This document shows, piece by piece, positions 18,955 through 28,035 of a stretch of 64,000 nt of DNA. The stretch lies in assembly GCF_900114625.1 (NCBI RefSeq), contig NZ_FOZL01000002.1:1-64000 (forward strand), given 5' to 3'. Position 1 is the first letter of the stretch; the number at the start of each line of letters is the position of its first letter. The notes beneath the pieces were generated by a model. The model ran no database searches and was not told the DNA's origin. It worked only from the letters and a program-made list of their open reading frames with translations. The translations under genes and the position numbers were made by a program. This DNA comes from Granulicella pectinivorans (GTDB lineage: Bacteria; Acidobacteriota; Terriglobia; Terriglobales; Acidobacteriaceae).

Positions 18955-19722
18955 CTAGATCCACCCACCATCGATAATGTAATTCTGGTTCGTCATCGCT
19001 TCGCTGTCATCGGCCGCCAAAAAGAGCACCAGCCTCGCGACTTCTTCAGGAAGAATATGCCGTTTGAGGCACTGACGACTCAGTATTTCCCGCTCGTAGT
19101 CCGGAGACATCCATAGGCGACGCTGCCGTTCTGTGAGAATGGCACCGGGCAGAACGCAGTTGACCCGAATGCGGTCTTCACCCAAATCGTGGGCGAGTGA
19201 GCGCGTCATCCCGACGATTGCTGCCTTTGCCGTCGTATAGACCGAGAGACTGGCAGACGGAATCATCCAGGCAATGGAACTCATATTGATGATGGCCCCC
19301 CCGCCCGCAGCTTTCATGCCTGGTGCCACGGCCTGTGCCGCAAAAAACTGGTGCTTTAAATTCACCGCGATCCGTTGGTCCCAATACTCCGGCGTCACCT
19401 CCTCAAATGTATGCCGGTCGTCACTACCAGCATTGTTCACCAGGACCGTCGGAGGGCCGCAAGAGCGCGTCACCGCAAGAACCGCGGCGCGCAAAGCCAC
19501 GATGTCCGTGAGGTCGCAACATAGGAAAAGCGGAGGATACGCACAGCGGGTCGCCAAGTCTTCCACTAACTGCCTGGAGACCTGCTCAGCCACGTCCAGA
19601 AAAGCCACCCGCGCGCCCTGCATCGCAAACTGCTCAACCATTGCTGCACCAATTCCCGAGCCCCCTCCTGTGATCAATACAGAGCGCCCCTCGAGGCTTG
19701 GATAATTTGCGTATCGTTGCAT
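18955..19722 (-). CDS. SDR sugar dehydrogenase, XylB-like
   Basis: NAD(P)-dependent short-chain dehydrogenase, 255 residues. It resembles Caulobacter D-xylose 1-dehydrogenase (XylB) from the N-terminal YPSLEGRSVLITGGGSGIG to the C-terminal NYIIDGGW, including NNAGSDDRHTFEEVTPEYWDQRIAVN. The glycine-rich nucleotide site, the NNAG motif and a Ser-Tyr-Lys set (SSIAW, then VYTTAK) are all present. It would oxidise a pentose or related aldose to the lactone, the first step of the pathway. It is the last gene of a minus-strand run that starts at the GntR regulator, 15 bases after the FAH gene. AAGGA lies upstream of its ATG. Confidence 0.85.
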   Translation of the reverse strand: MQRYANYPSLEGRSVLITGGGSGIGAAMVEQFAMQGARVAFLDVAEQVSRQLVEDLATRCAYPPLFLCCDLTDIVALRAAVLAVTRSCGPPTVLVNNAGSDDRHTFEEVTPEYWDQRIAVNLKHQFFAAQAVAPGMKAAGGGAIINMSSIAWMIPSASLSVYTTAKAAIVGMTRSLAHDLGEDRIRVNCVLPGAILTERQRRLWMSPDYEREILSRQCLKRHILPEEVARLVLFLAADDSEAMTNQNYIIDGGWI

Positions 19723-19737
19723 CGCACACTTTCCTTG

Positions 19738-20595
19738 TTAGAACGTTGACTGGCTTTCGGCAACAACTCTTTGCGTTTGGATCCCTAAGCCATCGATGCC
19801 AAGGCGAATCGAATCACCGGCGCGAAGATACTTCGGTGGCTTTTGTCCAAGACCAACGCCCGGTGGGGTTCCCGTGGAGATGACGTCGCCCGGCTGAAGA
19901 CTCATGAACCGGCTGAGATAACTTACGAGATGGGCGACGCCGAAGACCATAGTCTTCGTTGATCCGCGCTGATACTCGTGTCCATTCACTTCAAGCCATA
20001 GTGTCAGGTTCTGAGGATCGGGGACCTCGTCTGCTGTCACCAGCCATGGCCCGATCGGTCCAAAGGTATCGGCGCTCTTGCCCTTGGTCCATTGGCCTGT
20101 CCCTTCAATCTGGAACGCTCGCTCAGAGAGATCGTTCACCACGCAGTACCCTGCCACATAGCTCAGAGCCTCTTCCTCACTGACATACTTGGCAACCTTG
20201 CCAATGACGACGCCAAGTTCGACCTCCCAGTCTGTCTTTTCGGACCCTCGTGGGATGACCACATCGTCGTTCGCACCCATGATCGCCGAGGTGGCCTTCA
20301 TGAAAACCACTGGTTCAGCCGGCACCACCATCCCAGACTCGGCGGCATGATCGGAGTAATTGAGGCCAATGCAAAGGAACTTGCCTACTCCCGCGACGCA
20401 GGGGCCAAAACGCGGTGCACCCGCCACCTTCGGCAAAAGCCGCAAGTCGAGTTGCCGGATGTGCTCCAGAACGGATGCAGAGAGCGTGCCACCATTGATA
20501 TCGTCGACCACTGCCGACAAATCGCGCAAAGTTCCATCTTCCGCCAGCAGACCGGGCTTCTCGTCTCCCGGGTTTCCATATCGAACGAGCTTCAT
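19738..20595 (-). CDS. FAH-family 2,4-diketo-3-deoxy sugar-acid hydrolase
   Basis: Member of the fumarylacetoacetate hydrolase superfamily, 285 residues. The N-terminal MKLVRYG...KPGLL and the core motifs IGLNYSDHAAESG, DWEVELGVVIGK and ISTGTPPGVG are those of enzymes that cleave 2,4-diketo-3-deoxy sugar acids, such as Sphingomonas LRA6. The metal-binding acidic residues lie in WEVELG and in VNDLSER. The products would be pyruvate plus glycolate from a pentose, or pyruvate plus L-lactate from a 6-deoxyhexose. CAGGAGGCAC before the ATG is a strong ribosome site. It sits between two SDR genes with gaps of 15 and 21 bases, so co-transcription is very likely. Confidence 0.85.
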   Translation of the reverse strand: MKLVRYGNPGDEKPGLLAEDGTLRDLSAVVDDINGGTLSASVLEHIRQLDLRLLPKVAGAPRFGPCVAGVGKFLCIGLNYSDHAAESGMVVPAEPVVFMKATSAIMGANDDVVIPRGSEKTDWEVELGVVIGKVAKYVSEEEALSYVAGYCVVNDLSERAFQIEGTGQWTKGKSADTFGPIGPWLVTADEVPDPQNLTLWLEVNGHEYQRGSTKTMVFGVAHLVSYLSRFMSLQPGDVISTGTPPGVGLGQKPPKYLRAGDSIRLGIDGLGIQTQRVVAESQSTF

Positions 20596-20616
20596 GTGCC
20601 TCCTGTAAGATCCTGT

Positions 20617-21360
20617 TTAGATAGCCCATCCGCCATCAATGATGTGTGTCTGTCCCGTCGTGAAGGAGGACTCATCCGATGCGAGATAGAGCGCTAAGTC
20701 CGCAATCTCCTCAGCCCGTCCAAGCCGCCCCATGGGTTGTCGCGCAAGAAACGCCACACGCGCCTTCTCCATGTCGCCCTGTGCCGCCATACGGTCATGC
20801 AGCGACGGCGTCTCAATCGTTCCAGGACAGATTGCGTTGCAACGAATTCCCTTACCCACGAAGTCGGCTGCAATTGACTTTGTCAGGCCGATGACCGCCG
20901 CTTTCGTTGTCCCATACACAAACCGGTTCGGTGCGCCCTTGATGCTGGATGCGACAGATGACATATTGAGGATGTTCCCAGTTCCTGCTGCGACCATGGC
21001 CGGTAAAAACGCACGGCATGTCCTGTACATCGATGTAACGTTGAGGTCAAACGAAAGCTCCCAATCCTGCTGCGTACAAGCGAAGATGTCTCCCTGATGA
21101 ACGTACCCGACGCAATTAAACAGGACATCCACCGGGCCCAGTTCTTCGGCCAATGCCGAGATAGCCTCGCCATCTCGCACATTTAACGTTCGGTTTCTAA
21201 TCGTTGGATGCTCCGCGCTGAGTTGCTCCAACGCTGCGCTGTTTACGTCCGTCGCCCAAACTGTCGCACCCTCCGCTGCAAAACGCAGCGCACATGCACG
21301 TCCGATCCCTTGTCCTGCCGCTGTCATCACGACTAATTTGCCCGCTAACCTGCCGCCCAC
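20617..21360 (-). CDS. SDR 2-keto-3-deoxy sugar-acid dehydrogenase
   Basis: Short-chain dehydrogenase of 247 residues. It resembles 2-keto-3-deoxy-L-fuconate dehydrogenase of Xanthomonas, with TAAGQGIGRA at the nucleotide site, SSVASSIKGAPNRFVYGTTK at the catalytic Ser-Tyr-Lys region, RCNAICPGTIETPS and a C-terminal HIIDGGW. It would oxidise C4 of a 2-keto-3-deoxy acid to the 2,4-diketo acid that the FAH enzyme cleaves. The start is GTG with AGGAGG five bases upstream; an overlapping ATG is out of frame. It lies 20 bases after the GntR gene and 21 bases before the FAH gene. The exact chain length of the substrate (C5 or C6-deoxy) is not decided by the sequence. Confidence 0.82.
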   Translation of the reverse strand: MGGRLAGKLVVMTAAGQGIGRACALRFAAEGATVWATDVNSAALEQLSAEHPTIRNRTLNVRDGEAISALAEELGPVDVLFNCVGYVHQGDIFACTQQDWELSFDLNVTSMYRTCRAFLPAMVAAGTGNILNMSSVASSIKGAPNRFVYGTTKAAVIGLTKSIAADFVGKGIRCNAICPGTIETPSLHDRMAAQGDMEKARVAFLARQPMGRLGRAEEIADLALYLASDESSFTTGQTHIIDGGWAI

Positions 21361-21380
21361 ATCCCCTCCTTGGGTGATCG

Positions 21381-22178
21381 CTACTGACGGACACCCGTTG
21401 CAGCCGTCCGCTTGTTCGATTTCTTGACCATCTTCTTTGGAAGCGACCTCTCGATATCCTCCGAAGTACGGTTTAGCACAATCTGCATGGCAACTTCAGC
21501 CGCATTCGGATTGCCATCGCGTATAGCCTCGAACACATCACGATGTCGGCGCAGAGACTTTTCAAAGGCCATCCGGTCGCGGTTGGTCAGTTTGAAGCTA
21601 GCGCGAAGTGCTTCTTGGATCAAAGCTCCGAAAGGACGCATGAAGGTGTTATGAGTGGCCTCAAGGATCGCAAGATGAAACTTCAGGTCAGACTCCACTG
21701 AAGACGCCGAGTCCTCTAAGGCCGCCTCCATTCCCTGCAAAGCCGATTCGATCTCTACCAGATTTTCCTGAGTGGCCCGCTCCGCCGCCAGCCTGGCCCC
21801 CGCGGGTTCGATGATGAGTCTTAGCTCCAACAAGTCCGGAATACCTACCGCAAACCCCTTGCCGGAAAAGAGCCAGTTGAGTACATCAGGGTCAAGTGCA
21901 TTCCAATCGTGCTGAGGCCGAACACGGGTGCCGGTCTTGCGGCGCACCTCGACAAGACCCTTGGCAGCCAGCACCTTGACCGCCTCGCGCAGAGCGGTTC
22001 TGCTGACACCAAGCTGCATCCCAAAGTCCGCCTCGTTGGGTAGGACGGCGCCAGGCTTCAGTTTTCCTTTAAGGATCTGCAGGCCAATCTCACGGGCAAC
22101 CTGCGTGTGAAGCGTTCGTTCGAACGCAGGAACGAGCAGCCCCTTACTCCCAGGTACAAGCTTATGCTTTGTCAACAT
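21381..22178 (-). CDS. GntR regulator, FadR subfamily
   Basis: Transcription factor with an N-terminal winged helix (about residues 20-90; LPNEADFGMQLGVSRTALREAVKVLAAKGLVEVRRKTGTRV) and a C-terminal all-helical FCD ligand domain (about 110-245). The FCD domain has the metal-site pattern expected of sugar-acid-responsive members: Asp and His in DLKFHLAI, His in RRHRDVFEAI. It leads the SDR-FAH-SDR operon, so it probably represses that operon and is released by a pathway acid. It is also the best local candidate to bind the recurrent ATCATAYG motif, though no copy lies in its own short upstream gap of 59 bases. AAGGAAGGAG lies ten bases before the ATG. Confidence 0.9.
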   Translation of the reverse strand: MLTKHKLVPGSKGLLVPAFERTLHTQVAREIGLQILKGKLKPGAVLPNEADFGMQLGVSRTALREAVKVLAAKGLVEVRRKTGTRVRPQHDWNALDPDVLNWLFSGKGFAVGIPDLLELRLIIEPAGARLAAERATQENLVEIESALQGMEAALEDSASSVESDLKFHLAILEATHNTFMRPFGALIQEALRASFKLTNRDRMAFEKSLRRHRDVFEAIRDGNPNAAEVAMQIVLNRTSEDIERSLPKKMVKKSNKRTAATGVRQ

Positions 22179-22237
22179 TCGTTTCGAACTCCTTCCTTGG
22201 AAACCTTTGTTCCTACCTATGCTCGCAATTTTACGTT

Positions 22238-24946
22238 CTAATCCGGCAGTTCAAGCGTGCCGTGAATTGCGAATGTCTCGCGTAGCCCGGGCGTATGCTC
22301 TTCAGGCTGGCCGCTTCCTACAAATACGTGAAACGTACCAGCGGCAAGTATCCGCTTACCGTCGGGCTTAACCCAGCTCAAATCGCGTGGAGAGATCTCA
22401 AAGTGCAACTGGGTTCTCTCGCCAGGAGCCAGGGTCTTCCGCTGAAAACCACGCAGCGCAAGCCTCGGTGAACCCGGCTGATTCGGGAAGTCCAGATAGA
22501 GTTCGGCTACTTCGTCTCCCGCCACCTGGCTGGTATTTTCGACACTGACATCCACGCCAAGTGGCTTCCCTGCCTCTACGTCGTTCGACGAAAGTCGCAT
22601 CCCTGAGTACCGGAACGTGGAATAGCTCAAACCAAACCCGAATGGATACAGAACGGGGCCTTTGTAATACCGGTAGGTCCGATTCTCCATGTCATAGTCT
22701 TCGAATGGAGGCAGGTCGCCAACACTTCGGTAGAACGTGACAGGCAGACGTCCCGCCGGGTTGTTTGCTCCTGAGAGTGTCCTGGCAATAGCGGTTCCGC
22801 CCTCTTCACCCGGATACCAGGCTTCGAGGATGGCGTTCGCATGTTGCGATGCCCAATTCACCGAGAGGGCGCTTCCGTTCATCAAGACCACGATGAGCGG
22901 CTTTCCGGCTGAACCCGCCGCCTCGATCAAGTCCTCCTCCGCCTGCGGCAAGTCCAGACTGGTTCGATCGCCTCCGCGAAAGCCGGGTGGAAGACCTTCG
23001 TTACTCATCTCCTCGCCTTCGATCTCCGCCGTGATCCCAACAGCGGCAACCACAATGTCCGCAGACTTTACGGCCGCCATTGCTTCCTGTAATGTTTCGC
23101 CCCCCATCCGCTTCCCTACCAGTTGCATCATGGAACTGAGTCGTCGGCCAAACTCCAACTTCGACGGTGACTGCAGCCGCAAATACTCCAGTTTGAAGGC
23201 ATGGGGCTTCCCCTTCACCATGTGCAGCGTAAACGTGCGCGGCTGCCGTGACGCTCCGCCACTCTCCTTCCAGTCGTCGATACGTTGGATGCCGTCGATC
23301 CAAAGACGTACACCGCCCTCACCTTTCAACTCGAACTGATAGTCACCCGTATCCTGGCTGGTGAAGTTACCTGTCCAACGAGCCGCAAAACCCTGCGCCT
23401 CCGCCCAGGGCGGCAAACGATCTGCCAAAAAGCCGAAGGCGATACGCGCATCCGTGCGAAGCGTCTCAGGCTCTCCAGAGAGATCCCGATTGCGAAAGTA
23501 CTCCGCTGTAAGCCCTGGTCTACCGTCCTTCGTCGTGAAGGCAACTTCCGGCACAATAAAGGGATTGCGAAGCAAGCTCGTACCCGGCACATAGGTCACC
23601 ACCGCTTCCGGAAACTCCCTGCGAATACCATCGACCACCGTGGTCTGTCGCGAAGGAAGCCCGTTATAGTTACCCAACAGTGCAGCGACCGAATCCCCCA
23701 ACGGTCCGATCACGGCGATCTTTTTCACCCCCTTCCTCAGAGGAAGCGTACCGTCGTTCTTCAGCAGGACCATGCTCTGCATCGCGACCTTCGTGGCTTC
23801 CTGGCGGTGGGGTTCACTGTCATTCTCGCTATAAGGAATGCCAGCATACGTCACCATGGATGGCGGATCGAACATACCTAGCCGAAACCGTGCCGAAAAA
23901 ATGCGCTCCAGCGAATGGTCGACGTCCGCCTCCGATAAAGCACCGCTCTTGACTGCATCCAGATAGCCTTGCTGCTCACTCTCACTGAAATCGCAATCGA
24001 GATCCGTTCCGCGTCGCAGTGAAACCGATGCGGCCTGTTCGAGCGTCTTCACATACTTGTGTCCGCCGTACACATCCGTGATTGCACCGCAATCTGAAAC
24101 GACGTATCCCTTAAATCCCCAACTTTTGCGCAACGAGTCCTGCAGCAAAAAGCTATTCGCACAGGCGGGTTCACCATTGATCGAGTTATAGGCACACATC
24201 ACCGATCCCGCATGCGCTTCAGTGAGCGTGTAACGAAATGCCGGTAGATAGGTATCCTCCAAATCATGCCGGGACACGTGAATATCGATAGCATGACGAG
24301 TGGGCTCGGGCCCACTATGCACGGCGAAGTGCTTAGAGCTAGCCAACATCTTGAAGTAACGCGGATCGTCGCCTTGAAGTCCCGTGATGAAAGCGAAACC
24401 CATCTGACTCGTAAGAAATGGATCCTCCCCGTAAGTCTCCTGACCACGGCCCCAGCGAGGATCACGAAAGATGTTGATATTCGGCGACCAAACGGTCAAT
24501 CCCTCGTTCTGCGCATGGACGTCGTGGCGCAATGCCTCATGGTACCGTGCGCGTCCTTCGGTGCTGATGGTATCGGCCATCCCATGTACCAACGTCGGGT
24601 TCCAACTCGCGGCACAACCGATCGCCTGCGGAAAGACCGTGGCGACACCATCCATACCGATTCCATGCAAGCCTTCTGTCCAATAGTTGTAAGACGGTAC
24701 TTGAAGACGCGGAATGGCAGGCGCGACGCTTACCAATTGCGAGGTCTTTTCCTCCAGCGTCATCCGCGATATCAAGTCCCGCACCCGCTCATCCCTCGGA
24801 GCCGATACATCCAGGTAGAGCGGGACCGCGGCAACCACTTGCCGCAATGCAGGCAGGCCGACGGCTGGCGACTGGCCAGCAGCGACACCGGCCAAACAAG
24901 CAAATATCACGACGCCTGCGTTGACAGAGCTATTCCATACGGCCAT
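22238..24946 (-). CDS. GH3 beta-xylosidase-like enzyme with PA14 domain
   Basis: Exported GH3 enzyme of 902 residues. The signal peptide (VVIFACLAGVAAGQ) is followed by a barrel in which the nucleophile is near Asp285 in YVVSDCGAITDV. VSDCGAI is typical of the beta-xylosidase/arabinofuranosidase branch of GH3. The sandwich domain carries a PA14 insert (about residues 475-620: GLTAEYFRN, DGIQRIDDW), and a fibronectin-like domain ends the protein. ATG 24946 has GAGAGG eight bases upstream; a GTG one codon earlier is less likely. It is followed after 59 bases by the GntR regulator, so enzyme and pathway operon may share a transcript. Xylose released here could feed the XylB-like dehydrogenase. 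Confidence 0.88.
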   Translation of the reverse strand: MAVWNSSVNAGVVIFACLAGVAAGQSPAVGLPALRQVVAAVPLYLDVSAPRDERVRDLISRMTLEEKTSQLVSVAPAIPRLQVPSYNYWTEGLHGIGMDGVATVFPQAIGCAASWNPTLVHGMADTISTEGRARYHEALRHDVHAQNEGLTVWSPNINIFRDPRWGRGQETYGEDPFLTSQMGFAFITGLQGDDPRYFKMLASSKHFAVHSGPEPTRHAIDIHVSRHDLEDTYLPAFRYTLTEAHAGSVMCAYNSINGEPACANSFLLQDSLRKSWGFKGYVVSDCGAITDVYGGHKYVKTLEQAASVSLRRGTDLDCDFSESEQQGYLDAVKSGALSEADVDHSLERIFSARFRLGMFDPPSMVTYAGIPYSENDSEPHRQEATKVAMQSMVLLKNDGTLPLRKGVKKIAVIGPLGDSVAALLGNYNGLPSRQTTVVDGIRREFPEAVVTYVPGTSLLRNPFIVPEVAFTTKDGRPGLTAEYFRNRDLSGEPETLRTDARIAFGFLADRLPPWAEAQGFAARWTGNFTSQDTGDYQFELKGEGGVRLWIDGIQRIDDWKESGGASRQPRTFTLHMVKGKPHAFKLEYLRLQSPSKLEFGRRLSSMMQLVGKRMGGETLQEAMAAVKSADIVVAAVGITAEIEGEEMSNEGLPPGFRGGDRTSLDLPQAEEDLIEAAGSAGKPLIVVLMNGSALSVNWASQHANAILEAWYPGEEGGTAIARTLSGANNPAGRLPVTFYRSVGDLPPFEDYDMENRTYRYYKGPVLYPFGFGLSYSTFRYSGMRLSSNDVEAGKPLGVDVSVENTSQVAGDEVAELYLDFPNQPGSPRLALRGFQRKTLAPGERTQLHFEISPRDLSWVKPDGKRILAAGTFHVFVGSGQPEEHTPGLRETFAIHGTLELPD

Positions 24947-25256
24947 CACAGCAACCTCTCGAGCAGTATTCCGTTATGACTTACTGACACCGCGCAGATA
25001 CCGACTGAAGTGTCAATCCAGCACAGTTCGGACTCAACGCCGCGTCGCAATGCGTTCTCTCCATATGACCTGCATCTGTTGCGAACGATTGAAGAACCAT
25101 CGGCAATCCAGTTCGGCATAATCCCTAAACATCGAAACCATATCATACTATCTAAAAACCACCACACTTTTACTCCGTACCGCTTCGAGAATGAGACCGA
25201 TAAGAGGATTTGTTCACGCTCGATGATTCTGAGAGGCGGCAATCGGAGACCCGGGT
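24947..25256. promoter_or_regulatory. Promoter region of the GH3-GntR run
   Basis: The 310-base gap between GH95 and GH3 on the same strand contains one recurrent motif site at 25142, about 200 bases upstream of the GH3 start. The middle is AT-rich compared with its surroundings. No further gene is visible. Confidence 0.45.
25142..25149. promoter_or_regulatory. Recurrent motif site 6 (ATCATACT)
   Basis: Motif copy upstream of the GH3-GntR-SDR-FAH-SDR run. In gene sense it reads AGTATGAT. Confidence 0.35.
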
Positions 25257-27839
25257 TTAGCTGCTCGCAAAGGTAAACTGATAGCTCTCGCCCTTTCGTC
25301 CGTCAAGCTCAAAAGTCTCTCCATTGCCCGAAGGCATCGGAAGCGCAGACAAAAGATTGTCCTTTTTCTTCTTCAGCGTCACTAGCCGTTGTCCCTTAGG
25401 AGCACGAAACCGAAACGTTCCGTCCTGCAGCGGTTGGACGGTTGCTTTGGATGCTTTAGGTCCATTCCACTCGATCGAAGCCTCAAGCCCACCACGAGCG
25501 CGAAGCCCCTTCACCTTGCCTTGCTTCCAATCAGCCGGAATGGCAGGCAGAAGGGCGATTTCGTTGTTATGGCTCTGCATGAGCATCTCGGCTATGCCGC
25601 CCGGGGTCCCAAGATTTGCGTCAATCTGAAAGATGAATCCCGGCACCCCTTTGCTGACCGTCGTACCCGGCGCAAGATGCGTGTCGTTAACGTCATCGAA
25701 TAGATTGCCGTTGAGGCTGTGATTGACCAGCGTCTTCAGCGAGTCCCATGCCATGTCTCCATCTTGCAGCCGAGCCCAGAGTGCGATGACCCACGCCCGC
25801 CCCCATCCGGTAAAGGCACCCTGCTCTTTGAACGCGAACTCCAACCTGCGTTCCAGCGACTTGCGGGCAGCCACCGCCAGATCCGGCGTACTCCGCGGTG
25901 TGATCTGCTCCCCTGGATAAAGCGGATACAGATGCGACAAATGTCGCATCCCCGGGTACTTCTCCTCGAAGTCGATCGACCACTCCTGCAACTGCCCAAA
26001 GCGCCCGATCTTGTAAGGCGGGAGTCTTTGGGTCAACGCAACCATACGCCCCCGAAATTCAGTATCGACGCCGAGGAGCTTCGCCGCCTCCGTGCAGTTC
26101 AAAAAGATCTCACGAATCAGAGCAATGTCCATCGTCGCACCCGCGCTGACGTTCGCCATTTGCCCATTTGGCGCCACGAAGATGTTTTCCGGCGAAACAG
26201 AAGGACAGGTCGTCAGGCCACCTTCCCCATCGTCGATCAACCAACCGGCGCAGAACTCCGCCGCGCCTCGCATGACGGGGTATGCAACATCTCGCAAGTA
26301 TGGCTTATCGCCGGTGAACCGGTAATGCTCCCACAGATGCGCGCACAACCAAACCCCTGCCATGGGCCAGTTCGCCCAGGTAGGCATTGCCCAGGACTCG
26401 GCGTTCCCCGCTGGTGCAGACTGCCTCCATAGATCGACATTGTGGTGCGCGCACCAGCCCGGCGTGCCATAGTTCACCTCTGCAGTCTTGGCTCCATTCA
26501 CACTCAGGTCCCCTACCATAGCAATCAGCGGCAGATGGCACTCGGACAAATTGCACGTCTCCGCCGCCCAATAGTTCATCTCGACATTGATATTCGTGGT
26601 CCAGTTACTACTCCATGGCGGCCGGACGTCTGCATTCCATAGTCCCTGCAAGTTGGCCGGCTGGCTCCCTGGCCGCGAGCTGGAGATCAGAAGATAGCGT
26701 CCGAGATTGAAGACCAGCACAAGCATGGAGGGATCGGCATTCCGTGCAAACGCCTCGACACGTTGATCAGTTGCCAGCGATGCGTCGGAGGTCGACGGCA
26801 GCTCCAGTCTTACCCTGCGGAAGAGTGTCCGGTGATCTTCGACGTGGCGAGCACGTAACTGCGCATAGGGCATGTTACTGGCTCGGTCGACAATGGCCGT
26901 TGCCTTGGCTACCACCTGCTCCAGTGGCATGTCGGGCATCGAAGAGAACCCACGAAAGCCCGTGGCGCAACCGACACAGATCACCAAAGAAGAGGCGCCG
27001 CTCACATGCATACTCCCATCCGTCTGCGCCTCCACTTTGCCTCCGCTCGCCCTCACATCGACCACGGATGCAAAGTACATTCCCTCGCCCGCTACTTCGC
27101 TATAAGTGACTGCAGGCTGCGTCGAAACATACTGCGGTAATGATTGCTTTGGAGCTTTCCCGGTCATCAGCAAACGCCTGCCCTGCGCGGAATTCGATGA
27201 GTGCAGCAAGCTCCTCAAGCGCACCTTGGCCGTGATCTTTGCAGGCCCGCTTGCCGTAAGCCGAACCAGGATGACATCGTCGGGAAATGACGCAAATACC
27301 TCCCGCTGGTAGCGCACACCGCCGGCGCTGAACTCCACCTTCGCAACCGCCGAGTCAAGATCGAGAGATCTCGCATAGGAGGAGGTATCGCCCATATCTT
27401 CCATGTCGATGAGTAGATCACCCAAGGGCTCGTAGTTCTGGTTCCAGGGCCCTTCCATCTTGCGGCATTCTTCATCTGCGGCCTGGTAGTTTTTATCGAC
27501 AAGGACAAGCCTGCGAACGACTGGGAGATGTTCCTTCGCACCTGGGTTATTCCAGTCCCGCGGGCCGCCCGACCAAAGGGTATCGTCATTCAAGGCGACT
27601 CGCTCTGCCGCCACCCCGCCGAAGACCATGGCCCCCATACGCCCGTTCCCCACCGGCAACGCGTCTTGCCACGCGGTCGCAGGTTGCTCCATCCAGAGTG
27701 TGGTATCCGGGTTGAAACTGGCCGCGCGCTTATGCGCAGTTGCAGAGCCTGCCGGCGTGGCGGCCCCCATACGTGCCACACCAAAAAAGCTGGCCGCTGC
27801 GCTCATCAACCGGACAAAGCTACGTCGTGTATAGGTCAT
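25257..27839 (-). CDS. GH95 alpha-L-fucosidase/galactosidase, Tat-exported
   Basis: Glycoside hydrolase family 95, 860 residues. It removes terminal alpha-L-fucose, or alpha-L-galactose, from plant side chains such as xyloglucan or rhamnogalacturonan. I set the start at ATG 27839, where GGGAG lies five bases upstream and a Tat signal follows (TRRSFVRLMSAAASFFG). The frame is open 77 codons further but without a ribosome site. A beta-sandwich (about 45-310) precedes the helical (alpha/alpha)6 barrel. NINVEMNYW (Asn416, Asn418) and SPENIF (Glu551) match the catalytic asparagines and general acid known from Bifidobacterium AfcA. L-fucose freed here fits the fuconate-like SDR and FAH genes downstream. 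It is divergent from the SGNH esterase gene. Confidence 0.92.
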   Translation of the reverse strand: MTYTRRSFVRLMSAAASFFGVARMGAATPAGSATAHKRAASFNPDTTLWMEQPATAWQDALPVGNGRMGAMVFGGVAAERVALNDDTLWSGGPRDWNNPGAKEHLPVVRRLVLVDKNYQAADEECRKMEGPWNQNYEPLGDLLIDMEDMGDTSSYARSLDLDSAVAKVEFSAGGVRYQREVFASFPDDVILVRLTASGPAKITAKVRLRSLLHSSNSAQGRRLLMTGKAPKQSLPQYVSTQPAVTYSEVAGEGMYFASVVDVRASGGKVEAQTDGSMHVSGASSLVICVGCATGFRGFSSMPDMPLEQVVAKATAIVDRASNMPYAQLRARHVEDHRTLFRRVRLELPSTSDASLATDQRVEAFARNADPSMLVLVFNLGRYLLISSSRPGSQPANLQGLWNADVRPPWSSNWTTNINVEMNYWAAETCNLSECHLPLIAMVGDLSVNGAKTAEVNYGTPGWCAHHNVDLWRQSAPAGNAESWAMPTWANWPMAGVWLCAHLWEHYRFTGDKPYLRDVAYPVMRGAAEFCAGWLIDDGEGGLTTCPSVSPENIFVAPNGQMANVSAGATMDIALIREIFLNCTEAAKLLGVDTEFRGRMVALTQRLPPYKIGRFGQLQEWSIDFEEKYPGMRHLSHLYPLYPGEQITPRSTPDLAVAARKSLERRLEFAFKEQGAFTGWGRAWVIALWARLQDGDMAWDSLKTLVNHSLNGNLFDDVNDTHLAPGTTVSKGVPGFIFQIDANLGTPGGIAEMLMQSHNNEIALLPAIPADWKQGKVKGLRARGGLEASIEWNGPKASKATVQPLQDGTFRFRAPKGQRLVTLKKKKDNLLSALPMPSGNGETFELDGRKGESYQFTFASS

Positions 27840-27946
27840 CCCAACTCCCGTCGCGTACTCATCGCGGCCCTCGCTCGACCGCTTCGGTCGCTTGCTCGCG
27901 ATTCGGGCCGAGTAGAACTGCTGGCCACTTCGATTGTCAAGTATTT

Positions 27947-27954
27947 CGTATGAT
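27947..27954. promoter_or_regulatory. Recurrent motif site 7 (CGTATGAT)
   Basis: Motif copy in the 196-base divergent gap between the GH95 and SGNH esterase genes, about 90 bases upstream of the esterase and 110 upstream of GH95. It could serve both. Confidence 0.4.
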
Positions 27955-28035
27955 GTAATAATTCTTCCCGTGTGCGGCGGGTATAGGCGCTCTAGTTTGA
28001 GTGGAATTCCCAAGGTCGCAGAATGGAGTTGCCCG

